Below are positions 1 through 13,043 of a stretch of 64,000 nucleotides of DNA, piece by piece; the first letter of the stretch is position 1, and each line of letters starts with the position of its first letter. Source of the stretch: Kitasatospora sp. GP82 (GTDB lineage: Bacteria; Actinomycetota; Actinomycetes; Streptomycetales; Streptomycetaceae); NCBI RefSeq assembly GCF_029892105.1, contig NZ_JARZAJ010000018.1:62001-126000 (forward strand), written 5' to 3'. Position numbers and translations under genes: made by a program. Under the pieces are notes generated by a model. It saw nothing but the letters and a program-made list of their open reading frames with translations, had not been told where the DNA came from and made no database searches.

Positions 1-14
1 AGGACAGGGAACTG

Positions 15-476
15 ATGGCAATTCGCCGGGCCAAGCAGAAGGCTCAGGTCATCGAGAAGCTCAGCCAGGTAGCGCCACCCGGCGAAACCTTCATCGCATG
101 TGTGCACGTCGAGACCGGCCCGAGCCCGTGGCTGAATGCGATCTTCGACGAGATCCCGCTGGTCGGGCTCGCCGTGGCGCTGACCCGGAAGTTCTACTTC
201 CTGACGCTCACCAACACCTCGGTCGTGGTGAACACCGCCAGCCGCTGGACCAACCGTCCGGGCGAGGTCGTCGCCGTGTACCCGCGCAGCGCGTTCCCGG
301 TGAGCAACGTCAAGCGCGGCACGGTGTGGAGCGTGATGTACCTGCTCTTCCCCGGCCACCAGAACCCGACCCGGCTGAATCTCCACCGCTACTGGCGGGG
401 CGAGTTCGACCAGCTCTCGGCCGCGTTCCCGGTCGGCGCCGTCCCGGCCCAGCAGGGCGCGGGCGTCCAGGTCTGA
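15..476 (+). CDS. Conserved hypothetical protein, PH-like
   Basis: This 153-residue protein is not one I recognise. It starts at an ATG preceded by a purine-rich AGGGA. A hydrophobic patch (about residues 40-60) is followed by short beta-strand-like stretches and the phrase 'LTLTNTSVVV', which resembles the edge strands of bacterial PH-like domains, then by basic, aromatic-rich sequence. There is no signal peptide and no clear transmembrane helix. It ends 17 bases before a perfect hairpin that also closes the convergent aldehyde dehydrogenase gene. Codon use is typical of the window. The PH-like idea is a weak inference. Confidence 0.75.
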   Translation: MAIRRAKQKAQVIEKLSQVAPPGETFIACVHVETGPSPWLNAIFDEIPLVGLAVALTRKFYFLTLTNTSVVVNTASRWTNRPGEVVAVYPRSAFPVSNVKRGTVWSVMYLLFPGHQNPTRLNLHRYWRGEFDQLSAAFPVGAVPAQQGAGVQV

Positions 477-492
477 CGGCCGCCGGAAGATG

Positions 493-534
493 CCGTCGGC
501 CTTCACGACCTCGTTGGGTCGTGAAGGCCGACGG
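493..534. terminator. Bidirectional hairpin terminator
   Basis: A perfect 18-bp inverted repeat (CCGTCGGCCTTCACGACC at 493-510 and its complement at 517-534) surrounds a 6-base loop. It lies between two converging genes, so it should end transcription from both. No T-tract follows, which is usual in Streptomyces. Confidence 0.85.
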
Positions 535-565
535 CGGTCCGGCCCCGGGCATCGGCCGGGCGGGT

Positions 566-2023
566 CTAGAACGGGAAGCGGCTGCGCCCGTGCTGGATGG
601 AGATCCACTTCACGGTGGTGAAAGCCTCCACCGTGGCCTCGCCGTTGAGCCGCCCGACACCCGAGCTCTTCTCGCCGCCGAACGGGACGATCGCCTCGTC
701 GTGGATGGTCCCGTCATTGATGTGGATCATGCCCGTCTCGATCCGCTTGGCCAGCTTCACCCCGCGCTCGACGTCCGCGGTGTGGACCGCCCCGCTGAGC
801 CCGAACGGCGTGTCGTTGGCGATCCGTACCGCCTCCTCCTCGCCGTCGAAGGGCACCACCAGGACGACCGGGCCGAACAGCTCCCGGCGCAGGATCTCCG
901 ACTGGTCCGCCACGTCCGTGAGCACCACCGGCTCCATCAGGGTGCCCGCGGTGGAGCCGCGCAGCAGGACGGTCGCCCCCTGGGCGACGGCCTGGTCCAC
1001 CTGGGCGTTGATGGCCTCCGCCTGGGCACTGTTGATCAGCGGGCCGAGCTGGGTCTGCGGATCCTGCGGGTCGCCGACCTTCAGGGTGCGGATCTTGCGC
1101 ACGAACCGCTCGGTGAACTCGTCCGCCACACTGCGGTCGACCAGCACCCGGTTCGCCGCCATGCAGACCTGCCCCTGGTGGGCGAAGCGGCTGAACACGG
1201 CGGCGTCGACGGCGTAGTCCAGATCGGCGTCGTCCAGCACGATCAGGGCGCTGTTGCCGCCCAACTCCAGCACCGTCCGCTTGAAGTGGCCCGCGGCCAC
1301 CTGCGCGACGTGCCGGCCCACGGTGTCCGAGCCGGTGAACGCGATCACCTTGGGCACCGGGTGCTCCAGGAAGGCATCGCCGATCTCCGCGACATCGGTG
1401 AGCAGGACGTTCAGCAGGCCGCCGGGCAGCCCGGCCTCCTCGAAGATCCTGGCGATCAGGGTGCCGCCGGTGACCGGAGCCTCCTGGTGCGGCTTGAGCA
1501 CCACGCCGTTGCCGAGCGCGAGCGCGGGGGCAACCGCCTTGAGCGAGAGGAACAGCGGGAAGTTGAACGGGCTGATCACCCCGACCACGCCCACCGGAAG
1601 CCGGTAGAGCCGGTTCTCCTTGCCGTCCACCGGTGAGGGCAGGATCCGGCCCTCGGCCCGCAGCGACAGCTGCATGCACTCGCGGAGCATGTCCTTGGAG
1701 AGCGAGAGCTCGAACGCGGCCTTGAGCCGGGTGCCGCCGAGCTCGGCGACGATCGCCTCGGTGATCTCCTGCTCGCGGTCCTCGATGATCCGCAGGGCCC
1801 GCTCGAAGACCAGCCGCCTGGTGTACGGGTTCAGCTGCCCCCAGGAGCGCTGCGCGCGCTCGGCCGCCCGGTACGCCTGGTCGACCTCCTTGCCCGTCGC
1901 CACGGTGAAGGAGGCCAGCTTCTCCCCGTTGTAGGGATTGAGGTCGACGATGTCCCATGAACCGCTGCCGGTCTGCCACCGGCCGTCGATGTACTGCCGC
2001 GACAGTTCAGAGAAGTAGGACAT
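566..2023 (-). CDS. Aldehyde dehydrogenase family protein
   Basis: NAD(P)+-dependent oxidation of an aldehyde to its acid in the cytoplasm; 485 residues, normal for the family. The general-base region reads 'VLELGGNSALIVLDDADL', and the catalytic cysteine lies in 'FAHQGQVCMAANRVLV'. The substrate-tunnel stretch 'SPFNFPLFLSLKAVAPALA' resembles the benzaldehyde/vanillin dehydrogenase branch, but the substrate cannot be fixed. I chose the ATG at 2023 ('MSYFSEL') because GGAAGG lies 7-8 bases upstream; a longer reading to 2080 adds 19 residues that do not look conserved. It is transcribed alone behind the gltD terminator. Confidence 0.9.
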   Translation of the reverse strand: MSYFSELSRQYIDGRWQTGSGSWDIVDLNPYNGEKLASFTVATGKEVDQAYRAAERAQRSWGQLNPYTRRLVFERALRIIEDREQEITEAIVAELGGTRLKAAFELSLSKDMLRECMQLSLRAEGRILPSPVDGKENRLYRLPVGVVGVISPFNFPLFLSLKAVAPALALGNGVVLKPHQEAPVTGGTLIARIFEEAGLPGGLLNVLLTDVAEIGDAFLEHPVPKVIAFTGSDTVGRHVAQVAAGHFKRTVLELGGNSALIVLDDADLDYAVDAAVFSRFAHQGQVCMAANRVLVDRSVADEFTERFVRKIRTLKVGDPQDPQTQLGPLINSAQAEAINAQVDQAVAQGATVLLRGSTAGTLMEPVVLTDVADQSEILRRELFGPVVLVVPFDGEEEAVRIANDTPFGLSGAVHTADVERGVKLAKRIETGMIHINDGTIHDEAIVPFGGEKSSGVGRLNGEATVEAFTTVKWISIQHGRSRFPF

Positions 2024-2151
2024 CCGACACCTTCCACCGGGGCACGCGACAGCCCGTGCCGCGACCTGACGAACAGTCATCCTACTGGCGGGTCAACTTT
2101 TCTGAGGAAAAACTCATAACAGCTGAACAGGAGCGCACCCCGCCCTGCCCG

Positions 2152-2220
2152 CTCCCCGACCGGCTGGGGGCAGCACAACGGCGCCTGCCCCCAACTGGTC
2201 GGGGAGTGGGCAGGCGCCGT
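2152..2220. terminator. gltBD terminator with two alternative hairpins
   Basis: Hairpin A pairs CTCCCCGACC (2152-2161) with GGTCGGGGAG (2197-2206), with an inner stem TGGGGGCAG/CTGCCCCCA (2165-2173 with 2185-2193). Hairpin B pairs ACGGCGCCTGCCC (2178-2190) with GGGCAGGCGCCGT (2208-2220). A and B share bases and cannot form together. The element is 91 bases past the gltD stop and about 130 bases upstream of the aldehyde dehydrogenase start, so it probably ends the gltBD transcript. Confidence 0.7.
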
Positions 2221-2310
2221 CTGGACCGCATGTGCCCGGCGGCTCTGGCGGGCAGCGGGTGGTGCAGCCGGGCGGGGAGCCCGACGTTCAGGTGAGGGTA
2301 CGACCCGTCC

Positions 2311-3763
2311 TCAGACCACCAGGGGGCGATCGGTCGGACGGATCGGGGCGGGCAGCGCGGTCTTGCCGCCCAGGTACTTGTCCACCGCAGCGGCCGCGGA
2401 GCGACCCTCGGCGATGGCCCAGACGATCAGCGACTGACCGCGGCCGGCGTCACCACAGACGTACACGCCGTCCGCGCTGGTACCGAACTTCCCGTCCCTG
2501 GCGATGTTACCGCGAGCGTCCAGGTCCACGCCGAGCTGCTCCACCAGGCCGTTCTTCACATCGGTACCGGTGAAGCCCATGGCCAGGGTCACCAGCTGCG
2601 CCGGGAGGGACCGCTCGGTGCCGGGAACGGGCTCGAAGCGGCCGTCCCTGAACTCGACCTCGACCAGGTGCAGCTCCTGGACGTTGCCGTCCTCGTCACC
2701 GGTGAAGTGGGTGGTGTTGACCGCATAGACGCGCTCACCGCCCTCCTCGTGCGCGGAGGTGACCTTGTAGGTCATCGGCATGGTCGGCCAGGGCTGGTGC
2801 GCGGGGCGGTCCTCGCTCGGCCGGGGCATGATCTCCAGCTGGGTGACCGAGGCTGCGCCCTGCCGCAGCGCGGTGCCGAGGCAGTCCGCGCCGGTGTCGC
2901 CGCCGCCGATGACGATGACGTGCTTGCCCTTGGCGCTGATCGGCGACTCGACGAAGTCGCCCTCCTGCACCTTGTTGGCCAGCGGCAGGTACTCCATCGC
3001 CTGGTGGATGCCCTTCAACTCCCGTCCGGGGACGGGCAGATCGCGAGCTGTCGTAGCACCGGCGGCAACGACCACCGCGTCGAAGCGCTCGCGCAGCTGC
3101 TGGCCGGTGATGTCCTCGCCCACGTGCACACCGGTACGGAACCTGGTGCCCTCCGCGCGCATCTGCTCGATACGGCGGTTGATGTGGCGCTTCTCCATCT
3201 TGAACTCGGGGATGCCGTAGCGCAGCAGGCCGCCGACGCGGTCGGCGCGCTCGTACACCACCACGGTGTGCCCGGCCCGGGTGAGCTGCTGGGCGGCGGC
3301 CAGCCCCGCCGGGCCCGAGCCCACCACGGCCACCGTCTTGCCGGAGAGCCGCTCGGGGATCTGCGGGGTGACCCCGCCGCGGTCCCAGGCCTTGTCGATG
3401 ATGGTGACCTCGACGTTCTTGATGGTCACCGCGTCCTGGTTGATCCCCAGCACGCACGCCGACTCGCACGGAGCCGGGCACAGCCGGCCGGTGAACTCCG
3501 GGAAGTTGTTGGTGGCGTGCAGCCGCTCGATCGCGCCCTTCCAGTCGTCCCGGTAGGCGAGGTCGTTCCACTCGGGGACGAGGTTCCCGAGCGGGCAGCC
3601 GTTGTGGCAGAACGGGATGCCGCAGTCCATGCAGCGGCCGGCCTGCTTGCTGATGATCGGCAGCAGGCTGCGCTCGACGTAGACCTCGTTCCAGTCCCGC
3701 AGCCGCACATCCACGGGCCGGCGCTCGGCCAGCTGCTTGTCTGTGGTCAGGAAGCCCTTGGGG

Positions 3764-3771
<8 letters not shown>
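2311..3771 (-). CDS. gltD: Glutamate synthase (NADPH) small subunit
   Basis: The beta subunit takes electrons from NADPH through FAD and Fe-S clusters and passes them to GltB. The 486 residues show N-terminal cysteine clusters ('CMDCGIPFCHNGCPLGN' and 'CPAPCESACVLG', about residues 47-105), then two nucleotide-binding motifs: 'VAVVGSGPAGLAAAQQL' near residue 147 for FAD and 'VIVIGGGDTGADCLGTAL' near 285 for NADPH. Its start overlaps the end of gltB by 8 bases, which implies translational coupling. Length and motif order match the family. Confidence 0.97.
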
Positions 3772-8389
<4,618 letters not shown>

Positions 8390-8454
8390 CGGCTCTCCCG
8401 TCGTCGTCATTGGCAAGTGCTCTGTGCAATAGGGACGACGTTGGCCCTGATGCG

Positions 8455-8470
8455 ATTTCGTGCAGGTTAC
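8455..8470 (-). promoter_or_regulatory. Putative GlnR box upstream of gltB
   Basis: On the gene strand the sequence reads GTAAC, six bases, GAAAT. This matches the a/b half of the actinobacterial GlnR consensus (gTnAC-n6-GaAAC) in 9 of 10 positions. It is 66-81 bases upstream of the chosen gltB start, a sensible place for nitrogen control of glutamate synthase. Prediction from one half-site. Confidence 0.45.
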
Positions 8471-8865
8471 ATGATGCCGAAAATCCCGGGACGTGGAATA
8501 TCGCGTCCACATCGCGGACAGAAGGCCCACTTCAGAGGGTGTTTCCCACTGGTGGCCGAGGCGGGGAGAGACGAACGCCTGTCCGCACGCTGCCACCAGT
8601 GTGCCCGGAGGCACCCGACCCGAAACAGTGGCGAAATCCCCTGTCCACATATCGAGAACGGCCTCGCCTGCGAATCCATCTCCGGCGGACGACCGGCGGG
8701 CATGAATCTGCGGTTCAGCGCGCTCGTCGGCGAGGTTAGGCCAGGCCGTGGCATCCAACCCATGTGTGGAACGTCACGCAACCGAGGGGATATCCATACG
8801 ACGCCCTGTACAAACACGCGAACCCACCCGAGTGGGCCGATGCCTGGTGGGCCGACAAGCCCAGA
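8471..8865. other. Long gltB upstream region, no gene seen
   Basis: About 400 bases between gltB and the downstream side of the VIT-family gene. An open frame continues upstream of gltB to 8758, but its translation is rich in Arg, Pro, His and Cys, shows no conserved motif and would place nonsense ahead of the GltB propeptide. I see no supported gene or riboswitch. The stretch probably holds the gltBD promoter and leader. Confidence 0.5.
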
Positions 8866-8931
8866 GGCGCGGGGAACTGCGCGAGCGACCGTGCACCTCC
8901 GTGGAGGGCTGGTCGCGCAGTTCCCCGCGCC
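8866..8931. repeat. Large inverted repeat of the GCGCGGGGAACTGCGCG family
   Basis: GGCGCGGGGAACTGCGCG at 8866-8883 (continuing AGCGACC to 8890) pairs with GGTCGCGCAGTTCCCCGCGCC at 8911-8931, giving about 21 base pairs with one small bulge and a 20-base loop. It lies about 40 bases past the VIT-family stop codon and is likely its terminator. The 'CGCAGTTCCCCGCGCCCC' sequence is a well-known recurrent intergenic motif in Streptomyces genomes. Confidence 0.75.
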
Positions 8932-8971
8932 CCGAAGAGACTGAAGAGACTCGTGCCCGAAGGGCCCCGGG

Positions 8972-9715
8972 TCAGCCGACGTGGCCGCCGATCAGCGCAC
9001 CGAGCAGGTAGGTCACCCCGGCCGCCACAGCACCCAGCAGCAGCTGGCGCACGCCGCTGAACCACCAGCTGCGGGCCGTCACCCGGGCGACCACCGCACC
9101 GCAGAGGAACAGGCCCAACAGCGAGAGCACCAGCGCGGGCACCAGCGAGGTCGCGCCCAGCAGGTAGGGCAGCAGCGGGAGCAGCGCACCCAGCGCGAAG
9201 CAGAGGAAGGAGGAACCGGCCGCGACCAGCGGCGAGGGCAGGTCGTGCGGGTCCACGCCGAGCTCCTCGCGGGCGTGGATCTCCAGCGTCTGGTCCGGGT
9301 CCGTCGAGAGCTGCCGGGCGACCTCGCGGGCCAGCTCCGGCTCGACGCCGCGCGAGACGTACAGCTGCGTCAGCTCGGCCAGCTCTCCGTGCGGGTTGCG
9401 GCTGAGCTCCAGGCGTTCGGCCTCGATCTCGGCCTCGACCAGCTCCCGCTGGGAGGCCACCGAGGTGTACTCACCGGCGGCCATCGAGCAGGCACCCGCG
9501 GCCAGGCCGGCGAGGCCGGTGAGCACCACCGTGCTGCTGCTGACGGCTCCGCCGACCACACCGGTCATCAGGGCGAAGTTGGAGACCAGCCCGTCCATCG
9601 CACCGAACACGGCCGGGCGGAGCCAGCCGCCGTTGACATCGCGATGGTGGCCGTCGGCCGGTATGCGCGGCTTGGGCTGCTCGTCCAGTTCGGGCTGGGC
9701 GATCGTCGCGGTCAT
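8972..9715 (-). CDS. VIT1/CCC1-family membrane transporter
   Basis: A 247-residue membrane protein of the vacuolar iron transporter family, which moves Fe2+ or Mn2+ across membranes. The N-terminal helix carries 'GAMDGLVSNFALMTGVVGGA', a family hallmark, followed by 'GACSMAAGEYTSVASQRE'. A cytoplasmic acidic helical segment (about residues 95-155, rich in Glu and Asp) would bind metal, and three C-terminal hydrophobic helices end the protein. I chose the ATG at 9715 with GGAGG about 10 bases upstream. Bacterial members are usually described as Mn/Fe exporters, but the metal is not determined here. A TAGAAT -10-like element sits at 9801-9806, and the leader carries a perfect hairpin (9745-9764). 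Confidence 0.88.
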   Translation of the reverse strand: MTATIAQPELDEQPKPRIPADGHHRDVNGGWLRPAVFGAMDGLVSNFALMTGVVGGAVSSSTVVLTGLAGLAAGACSMAAGEYTSVASQRELVEAEIEAERLELSRNPHGELAELTQLYVSRGVEPELAREVARQLSTDPDQTLEIHAREELGVDPHDLPSPLVAAGSSFLCFALGALLPLLPYLLGATSLVPALVLSLLGLFLCGAVVARVTARSWWFSGVRQLLLGAVAAGVTYLLGALIGGHVG

Positions 9716-9833
9716 GGTCTTTCGGCCTCCGTTCGAACACTTCTCCCCCGGGCGCACCCGGGGGCCTCACCCTCCCTAAACTAGTCCGAAACTTAGACAG
9801 ATTCTAGGAAAGTAAGGCTGTCCGAACAGCGCT

Positions 9834-9870
9834 CCGGCCGCCTGCCGCCGAGGCGGTGGCAGGCGGCCGG
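9834..9870. terminator. Hairpin terminator after lgt
   Basis: CCGGCCGCCTGCC at 9834-9846 pairs perfectly with GGCAGGCGGCCGG at 9858-9870 around an 11-base loop. It starts 20 bases beyond the lgt stop codon and should end that transcript before the VIT-family promoter. Confidence 0.8.
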
Positions 9871-9889
9871 GGAACAGTGGATCCGCAGG

Positions 9890-10825
9890 TCAGGATGGGT
9901 CGCCCGGCTTCTTTTCTACCACCGGCTTCTCTTCTGCGGGGGCCGGACTGGGCGAGGGGACGCTGTCCCCCGTGGACTCGGTCAGCTCCTCGATCCTGGC
10001 CGCAGGGTCGATCGAGTCCGGCGCCTCCCGGCCCGGGCGCTTCCTCCCGACGATCACCAGGTAGGCGACGGCGCCGAGGAAGACGACGATCGACGTCCAG
10101 TCGTTGAGCCGCAGGCCGAGGAAGTGGTGCGCCTCGTCGATCCGCAGGTACTCGATCCAGAACCGGCCCACCGTGTACGCGGCGACGTACACCGCGAAGG
10201 CCCGGCCGTGGCCGAGGGTGAAGCGGCGGTCGGCCCAGATCACCAGCAGCGCGACACCGATGCACCACAGCGACTCGTAGAGGAAGGTCGGGTGGAAGAC
10301 ACCGTCCACCACCGTGCCGTCCGGCATCACCTTGTGGATCTTCAGGCCCCACGGCAGGGTGGTCGGCTTGCCGTAGAGCTCCTGGTTGAACCAGTTGCCC
10401 CAGCGGCCACAGGCCTGGGCGAGCGCGATACCGGGCGCGATGGCGTCGGCGTACGCGGGCAGTGGCACGCCCCTGCGGCGTGCCCCGATCCAGGCACCGA
10501 CCGCGCCGAGCGCGATGGCACCCCAGATCCCCAGGCCGCCCTCCCAGATCTTGAAGGCGTTCCAGGGGTTCATGCCGTTGCCGAAGTACAGCTGGTGATC
10601 GGTGATCACGTGGTACAGGCGGCCGCCGACCAGACCGAAGGGGACGGCCCAGACAGCGATGTCACCGACGGTGTGCTTGGCGCCGCCGCGGGCGACCCAG
10701 CGCTTGCTGCCGAGCCACACGGCCACGACGACACCGATGATGATGCAGAAGGCGTAGGCGCGAAGCGGTACGGGTCCGAGATACAGGACGCCCCGCGACG
10801 GGCTCGGGATGTAAGCGATTTCCAT
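9890..10825 (-). CDS. lgt: Prolipoprotein diacylglyceryl transferase
   Basis: Transfers diacylglycerol from phosphatidylglycerol to the lipobox cysteine, the first step of lipoprotein maturation, in the cytoplasmic membrane. The 311-residue protein has several hydrophobic helices, the Lgt region 'GGRLYHVITDH' and the conserved 'ALAQACGRWGNWFNQELYG', which carries the family's Arg and Asn. A charged, Pro/Glu-rich tail of roughly 40 residues follows the last helix and is typical of actinobacterial Lgt. Start ATG 10825 has GAGG five bases upstream; a longer frame to 10867 lacks support. LspA, the next enzyme of the pathway, is at about 52 kb. Confidence 0.95.
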   Translation of the reverse strand: MEIAYIPSPSRGVLYLGPVPLRAYAFCIIIGVVVAVWLGSKRWVARGGAKHTVGDIAVWAVPFGLVGGRLYHVITDHQLYFGNGMNPWNAFKIWEGGLGIWGAIALGAVGAWIGARRRGVPLPAYADAIAPGIALAQACGRWGNWFNQELYGKPTTLPWGLKIHKVMPDGTVVDGVFHPTFLYESLWCIGVALLVIWADRRFTLGHGRAFAVYVAAYTVGRFWIEYLRIDEAHHFLGLRLNDWTSIVVFLGAVAYLVIVGRKRPGREAPDSIDPAARIEELTESTGDSVPSPSPAPAEEKPVVEKKPGDPS

Positions 10826-10944
10826 GGCAACCTCGACGCTACCGTGTCCCGCCCGGTACCTCGGCACCGGACGGGGTCACAGCTTTCGAACAGTCCCCCC
10901 TCCTTCTTCCCTCCGGGCGCCCCGGCCCGGCGGTGACGTCCCTC

Positions 10945-11802
10945 CTACGGCGAGGGCGGGGTGTTGCTCTCGGCGGCGGTGCTGCTCGGGGCCGGGCTCT
11001 CCTTGCCGGGGCCGGTAGTGCCCAGCGGCTTGCCCTGGTTGGCCGCGTCGACCCACTTGACCAGGTTCTCCGGGGAGATCTGCTCCTCACCGTTCTTCGG
11101 GTAGATCGGCTTGCCGTTGAGCAGCACCGTCGGGGTGGACTTGTAGCCGGACTTGTCGAAGTCCTGCTGGACGGAGGAGACCCAGCCGCCGTACCTGTTG
11201 TCGTTGACGCAGCTCTCGAAGGTCGGCGAGTCCAGGCCGTTGACCTGCTTGGCCAGGCTGAGCAGCGTCGCGTTGTTGCCGAAGGAGTCGGAGGTCTCCT
11301 CCGGCTGGTTGCGGTAGAGCACATCGTGGTAGTCGCGGAAGTGACCCGCATCCTGGGCGCAGGCCAGCGCGTTGGCGCCGTACTTGGACCCCTTGCCGCT
11401 GAGCGAGCGGTCGATGAACGAGACGAGGTGGTAGTTGACGTAGAGCTTGCCCTGGTCCTCCAACTGGTCGACCGTGGGCGACAACTGGCGCTCGAAGGCA
11501 CCGCAGGCCGGGCAGCGCGGGTCCTCGTAGACGGTGAGCACCGAGGGCGCGTTGGCCGGCCCCGACGGGATCACCAGGTTCTTGTCGGCGACCGCCCCGA
11601 CCGGGGCGGCGACCGGGGTCTCCGGCTTGGAGCGCTGGTTCTGCACCACGACACCGACCACCACGGCGACGGCGATGACCGCCGCAACCCCGCCGATCAC
11701 GCCCAGCTTCTTGTTGCGCTTGGCGCGTGTCTCATCGCTCGCACGCGCCTCCAGCATCTTCTCGCGGGCGCTGCGCTTGCCTTCTCGGTTCTTCTCGCTC
11801 AT
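10945..11802 (-). CDS. Membrane-anchored DsbA-like thioredoxin-fold protein
   Basis: A 285-residue protein with a basic cytoplasmic start, one transmembrane helix (about residues 33-52) and an extracytoplasmic DsbA-like domain. The redox motif CPAC lies in 'YEDPRCPACGAFERQL' and the cis-Pro loop is 'GYKSTPTVLLNGK'. Two further cysteines ('ALACAQD' and 'FESCVND') could form a second disulfide. Such proteins make or isomerise disulfides in exported proteins. The gene directly follows a MauE-like membrane protein, a plausible redox partner. ATG 11802 ('MSEKNREG') was chosen because it gives the expected basic N-terminus. Confidence 0.88.
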   Translation of the reverse strand: MSEKNREGKRSAREKMLEARASDETRAKRNKKLGVIGGVAAVIAVAVVVGVVVQNQRSKPETPVAAPVGAVADKNLVIPSGPANAPSVLTVYEDPRCPACGAFERQLSPTVDQLEDQGKLYVNYHLVSFIDRSLSGKGSKYGANALACAQDAGHFRDYHDVLYRNQPEETSDSFGNNATLLSLAKQVNGLDSPTFESCVNDNRYGGWVSSVQQDFDKSGYKSTPTVLLNGKPIYPKNGEEQISPENLVKWVDAANQGKPLGTTGPGKESPAPSSTAAESNTPPSP

Positions 11803-11845
11803 ACGTGCTGTGTCCAAAATGGGTCGGTTGTCGGTCGATGGGTGG

Positions 11846-12361
11846 CTAGGCGGCCAGCCAGGCGTCGGCCGAGAGCCTGGTGTGCGGCCGGAACACCAGC
11901 CAGGAAACGAGCAGCAGGAACCCGCAGTCGCGCAGGATCTCCTGCAGGTACTCGGTCTTGGAGGCGTCGACCGCCCCGCCGCCGCCGAAGCAGCCGCAGT
12001 CGATCGAGATCCCACGCGCCCAGGCGGAGCCGATCCCGGCGACGAAGGTGAACAGCAGCAGGGCGGAGATGACCGCGACGATCCGCACACCCAGGCCGAT
12101 CAGCAGCAGCAGGGCCAGGGCCAGCTCCAGGAAGGGCAGCCCGTAGCCGATCGGCTTGACCAGGGACTCCGGCAGGATCTCGTAGGCCCGGACGGCCTGG
12201 GCCGCCTCGGCCGGGTCGGAGATCTTCGCCAGCCCGGCCCAGCCCCAGACCACCACGAGCGCGATTCGGACCGCGAGGCCGAACCACTGGGCCGTCGACC
12301 CCTCCACCGCGCGGCGCAGCGCCGGGCCGGCGTGCGGCTCGGCCATCTGCTGACTGGCCAT
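11846..12361 (-). CDS. MauE/DoxX-like membrane protein
   Basis: A 171-residue protein with about four transmembrane helices and the MauE-type motif 'GISIDCGCFGGGG' between helices 3 and 4. A third cysteine lies in 'EILRDCGFLLL'. MauE and DoxX-like proteins are linked to quinone-coupled disulfide formation, and the CGC cysteines fit a redox role. The start ATG at 12361 follows GGGGGAG. Only 43 bases separate it from the DsbA-like gene, so the two are very probably co-transcribed. The electron acceptor is unknown. Confidence 0.82.
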   Translation of the reverse strand: MASQQMAEPHAGPALRRAVEGSTAQWFGLAVRIALVVVWGWAGLAKISDPAEAAQAVRAYEILPESLVKPIGYGLPFLELALALLLLIGLGVRIVAVISALLLFTFVAGIGSAWARGISIDCGCFGGGGAVDASKTEYLQEILRDCGFLLLVSWLVFRPHTRLSADAWLAA

Positions 12362-12573
12362 CGGGTCTCCCCCTCGATTCCGCTCCCACTCACGCTTCCT
12401 GATGAACCGTAGGGGATGGGTGATGATTCCTCCACATTCGCGCGTTACGCCGAATGAGTGACATCTAGAGATGGATGTCCGATCTGTTCGCTCACCCGAT
12501 CGGGAAGCCCCGAGGGGCGCGGACGACCAGACACCACGCGAAGACCCGCATCCCCTCCGGCCGTACAGGGGCC

Positions 12574-12825
12574 TCAGCGCCCGCAGCGCGCGGCCCTGAC
12601 CGCCACCCCGGCCAGCGGCGGCCGTCCGTCGGCCTGCGAACGGGAGGCGTCCGTCGCCGTGGCCAGCCGGGCCGCCTCGTTGCAGATGTACGCGTCCCGC
12701 TCGGCACGCTCCGCGCCCCGCGCCGCCAGGGCGTGCCCGACGGCGGCCTCCGCACCGAGGGCCGCACAGAGCGCCAGCGCGGCGGCGGCGGCCCGTAGGA
12801 GTACGGCGCGCTGGAGGCAGGGCAC
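12574..12825 (-). CDS. Small putative secreted or membrane protein
   Basis: An 83-residue reading frame starting at GTG, 6 bases after a strong ribosome site (GAGGGAGC). The N-terminus is a hydrophobic alanine/leucine segment (about residues 7-30) like a signal peptide or membrane anchor, then a polar tail with cysteines at about 48 and 81. I do not recognise it. It sits between the trp terminator and the MauE-like gene, facing the same way. The ribosome site and signal-like N-terminus make it credible, but the composition is compatible with chance in GC-rich DNA. Confidence 0.5.
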   Translation of the reverse strand: MPCLQRAVLLRAAAAALALCAALGAEAAVGHALAARGAERAERDAYICNEAARLATATDASRSQADGRPPLAGVAVRAARCGR

Positions 12826-12994
12826 AGGGTTGCTCCCTCACAGAAGGATTCGGTCACAGATGTTCAACAGTGAACGAACCACATGGGGCGATCGGCACCG
12901 CAGAGTCATCCCTCCACTCAACGCCGGTCAATCCCCACCGGTGCGACAGAGGCCCACTCTTCACCCGTACGGGTTCATCGGCTTACGGATGCAC

Positions 12995-13030
12995 GACGGC
13001 CCGCCACCTCCGAAGAGGTGACGGGCCGTC
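12995..13030. terminator. trp operon terminator
   Basis: GACGGCCCG (12995-13003) and CACCT (13005-13009) pair with AGGTG (13016-13020) and CGGGCCGTC (13022-13030), leaving a C/A mismatch and a 6-base loop. It starts 14 bases past the trpA stop codon. Confidence 0.85.
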
Positions 13031-13043
13031 GAGGCGGAGTCCG

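Noticed and set aside
8390..8758. N-terminal extension of gltB up to 8758
   Set aside because: It would add about 120 unconserved residues before the propeptide and catalytic Cys42.
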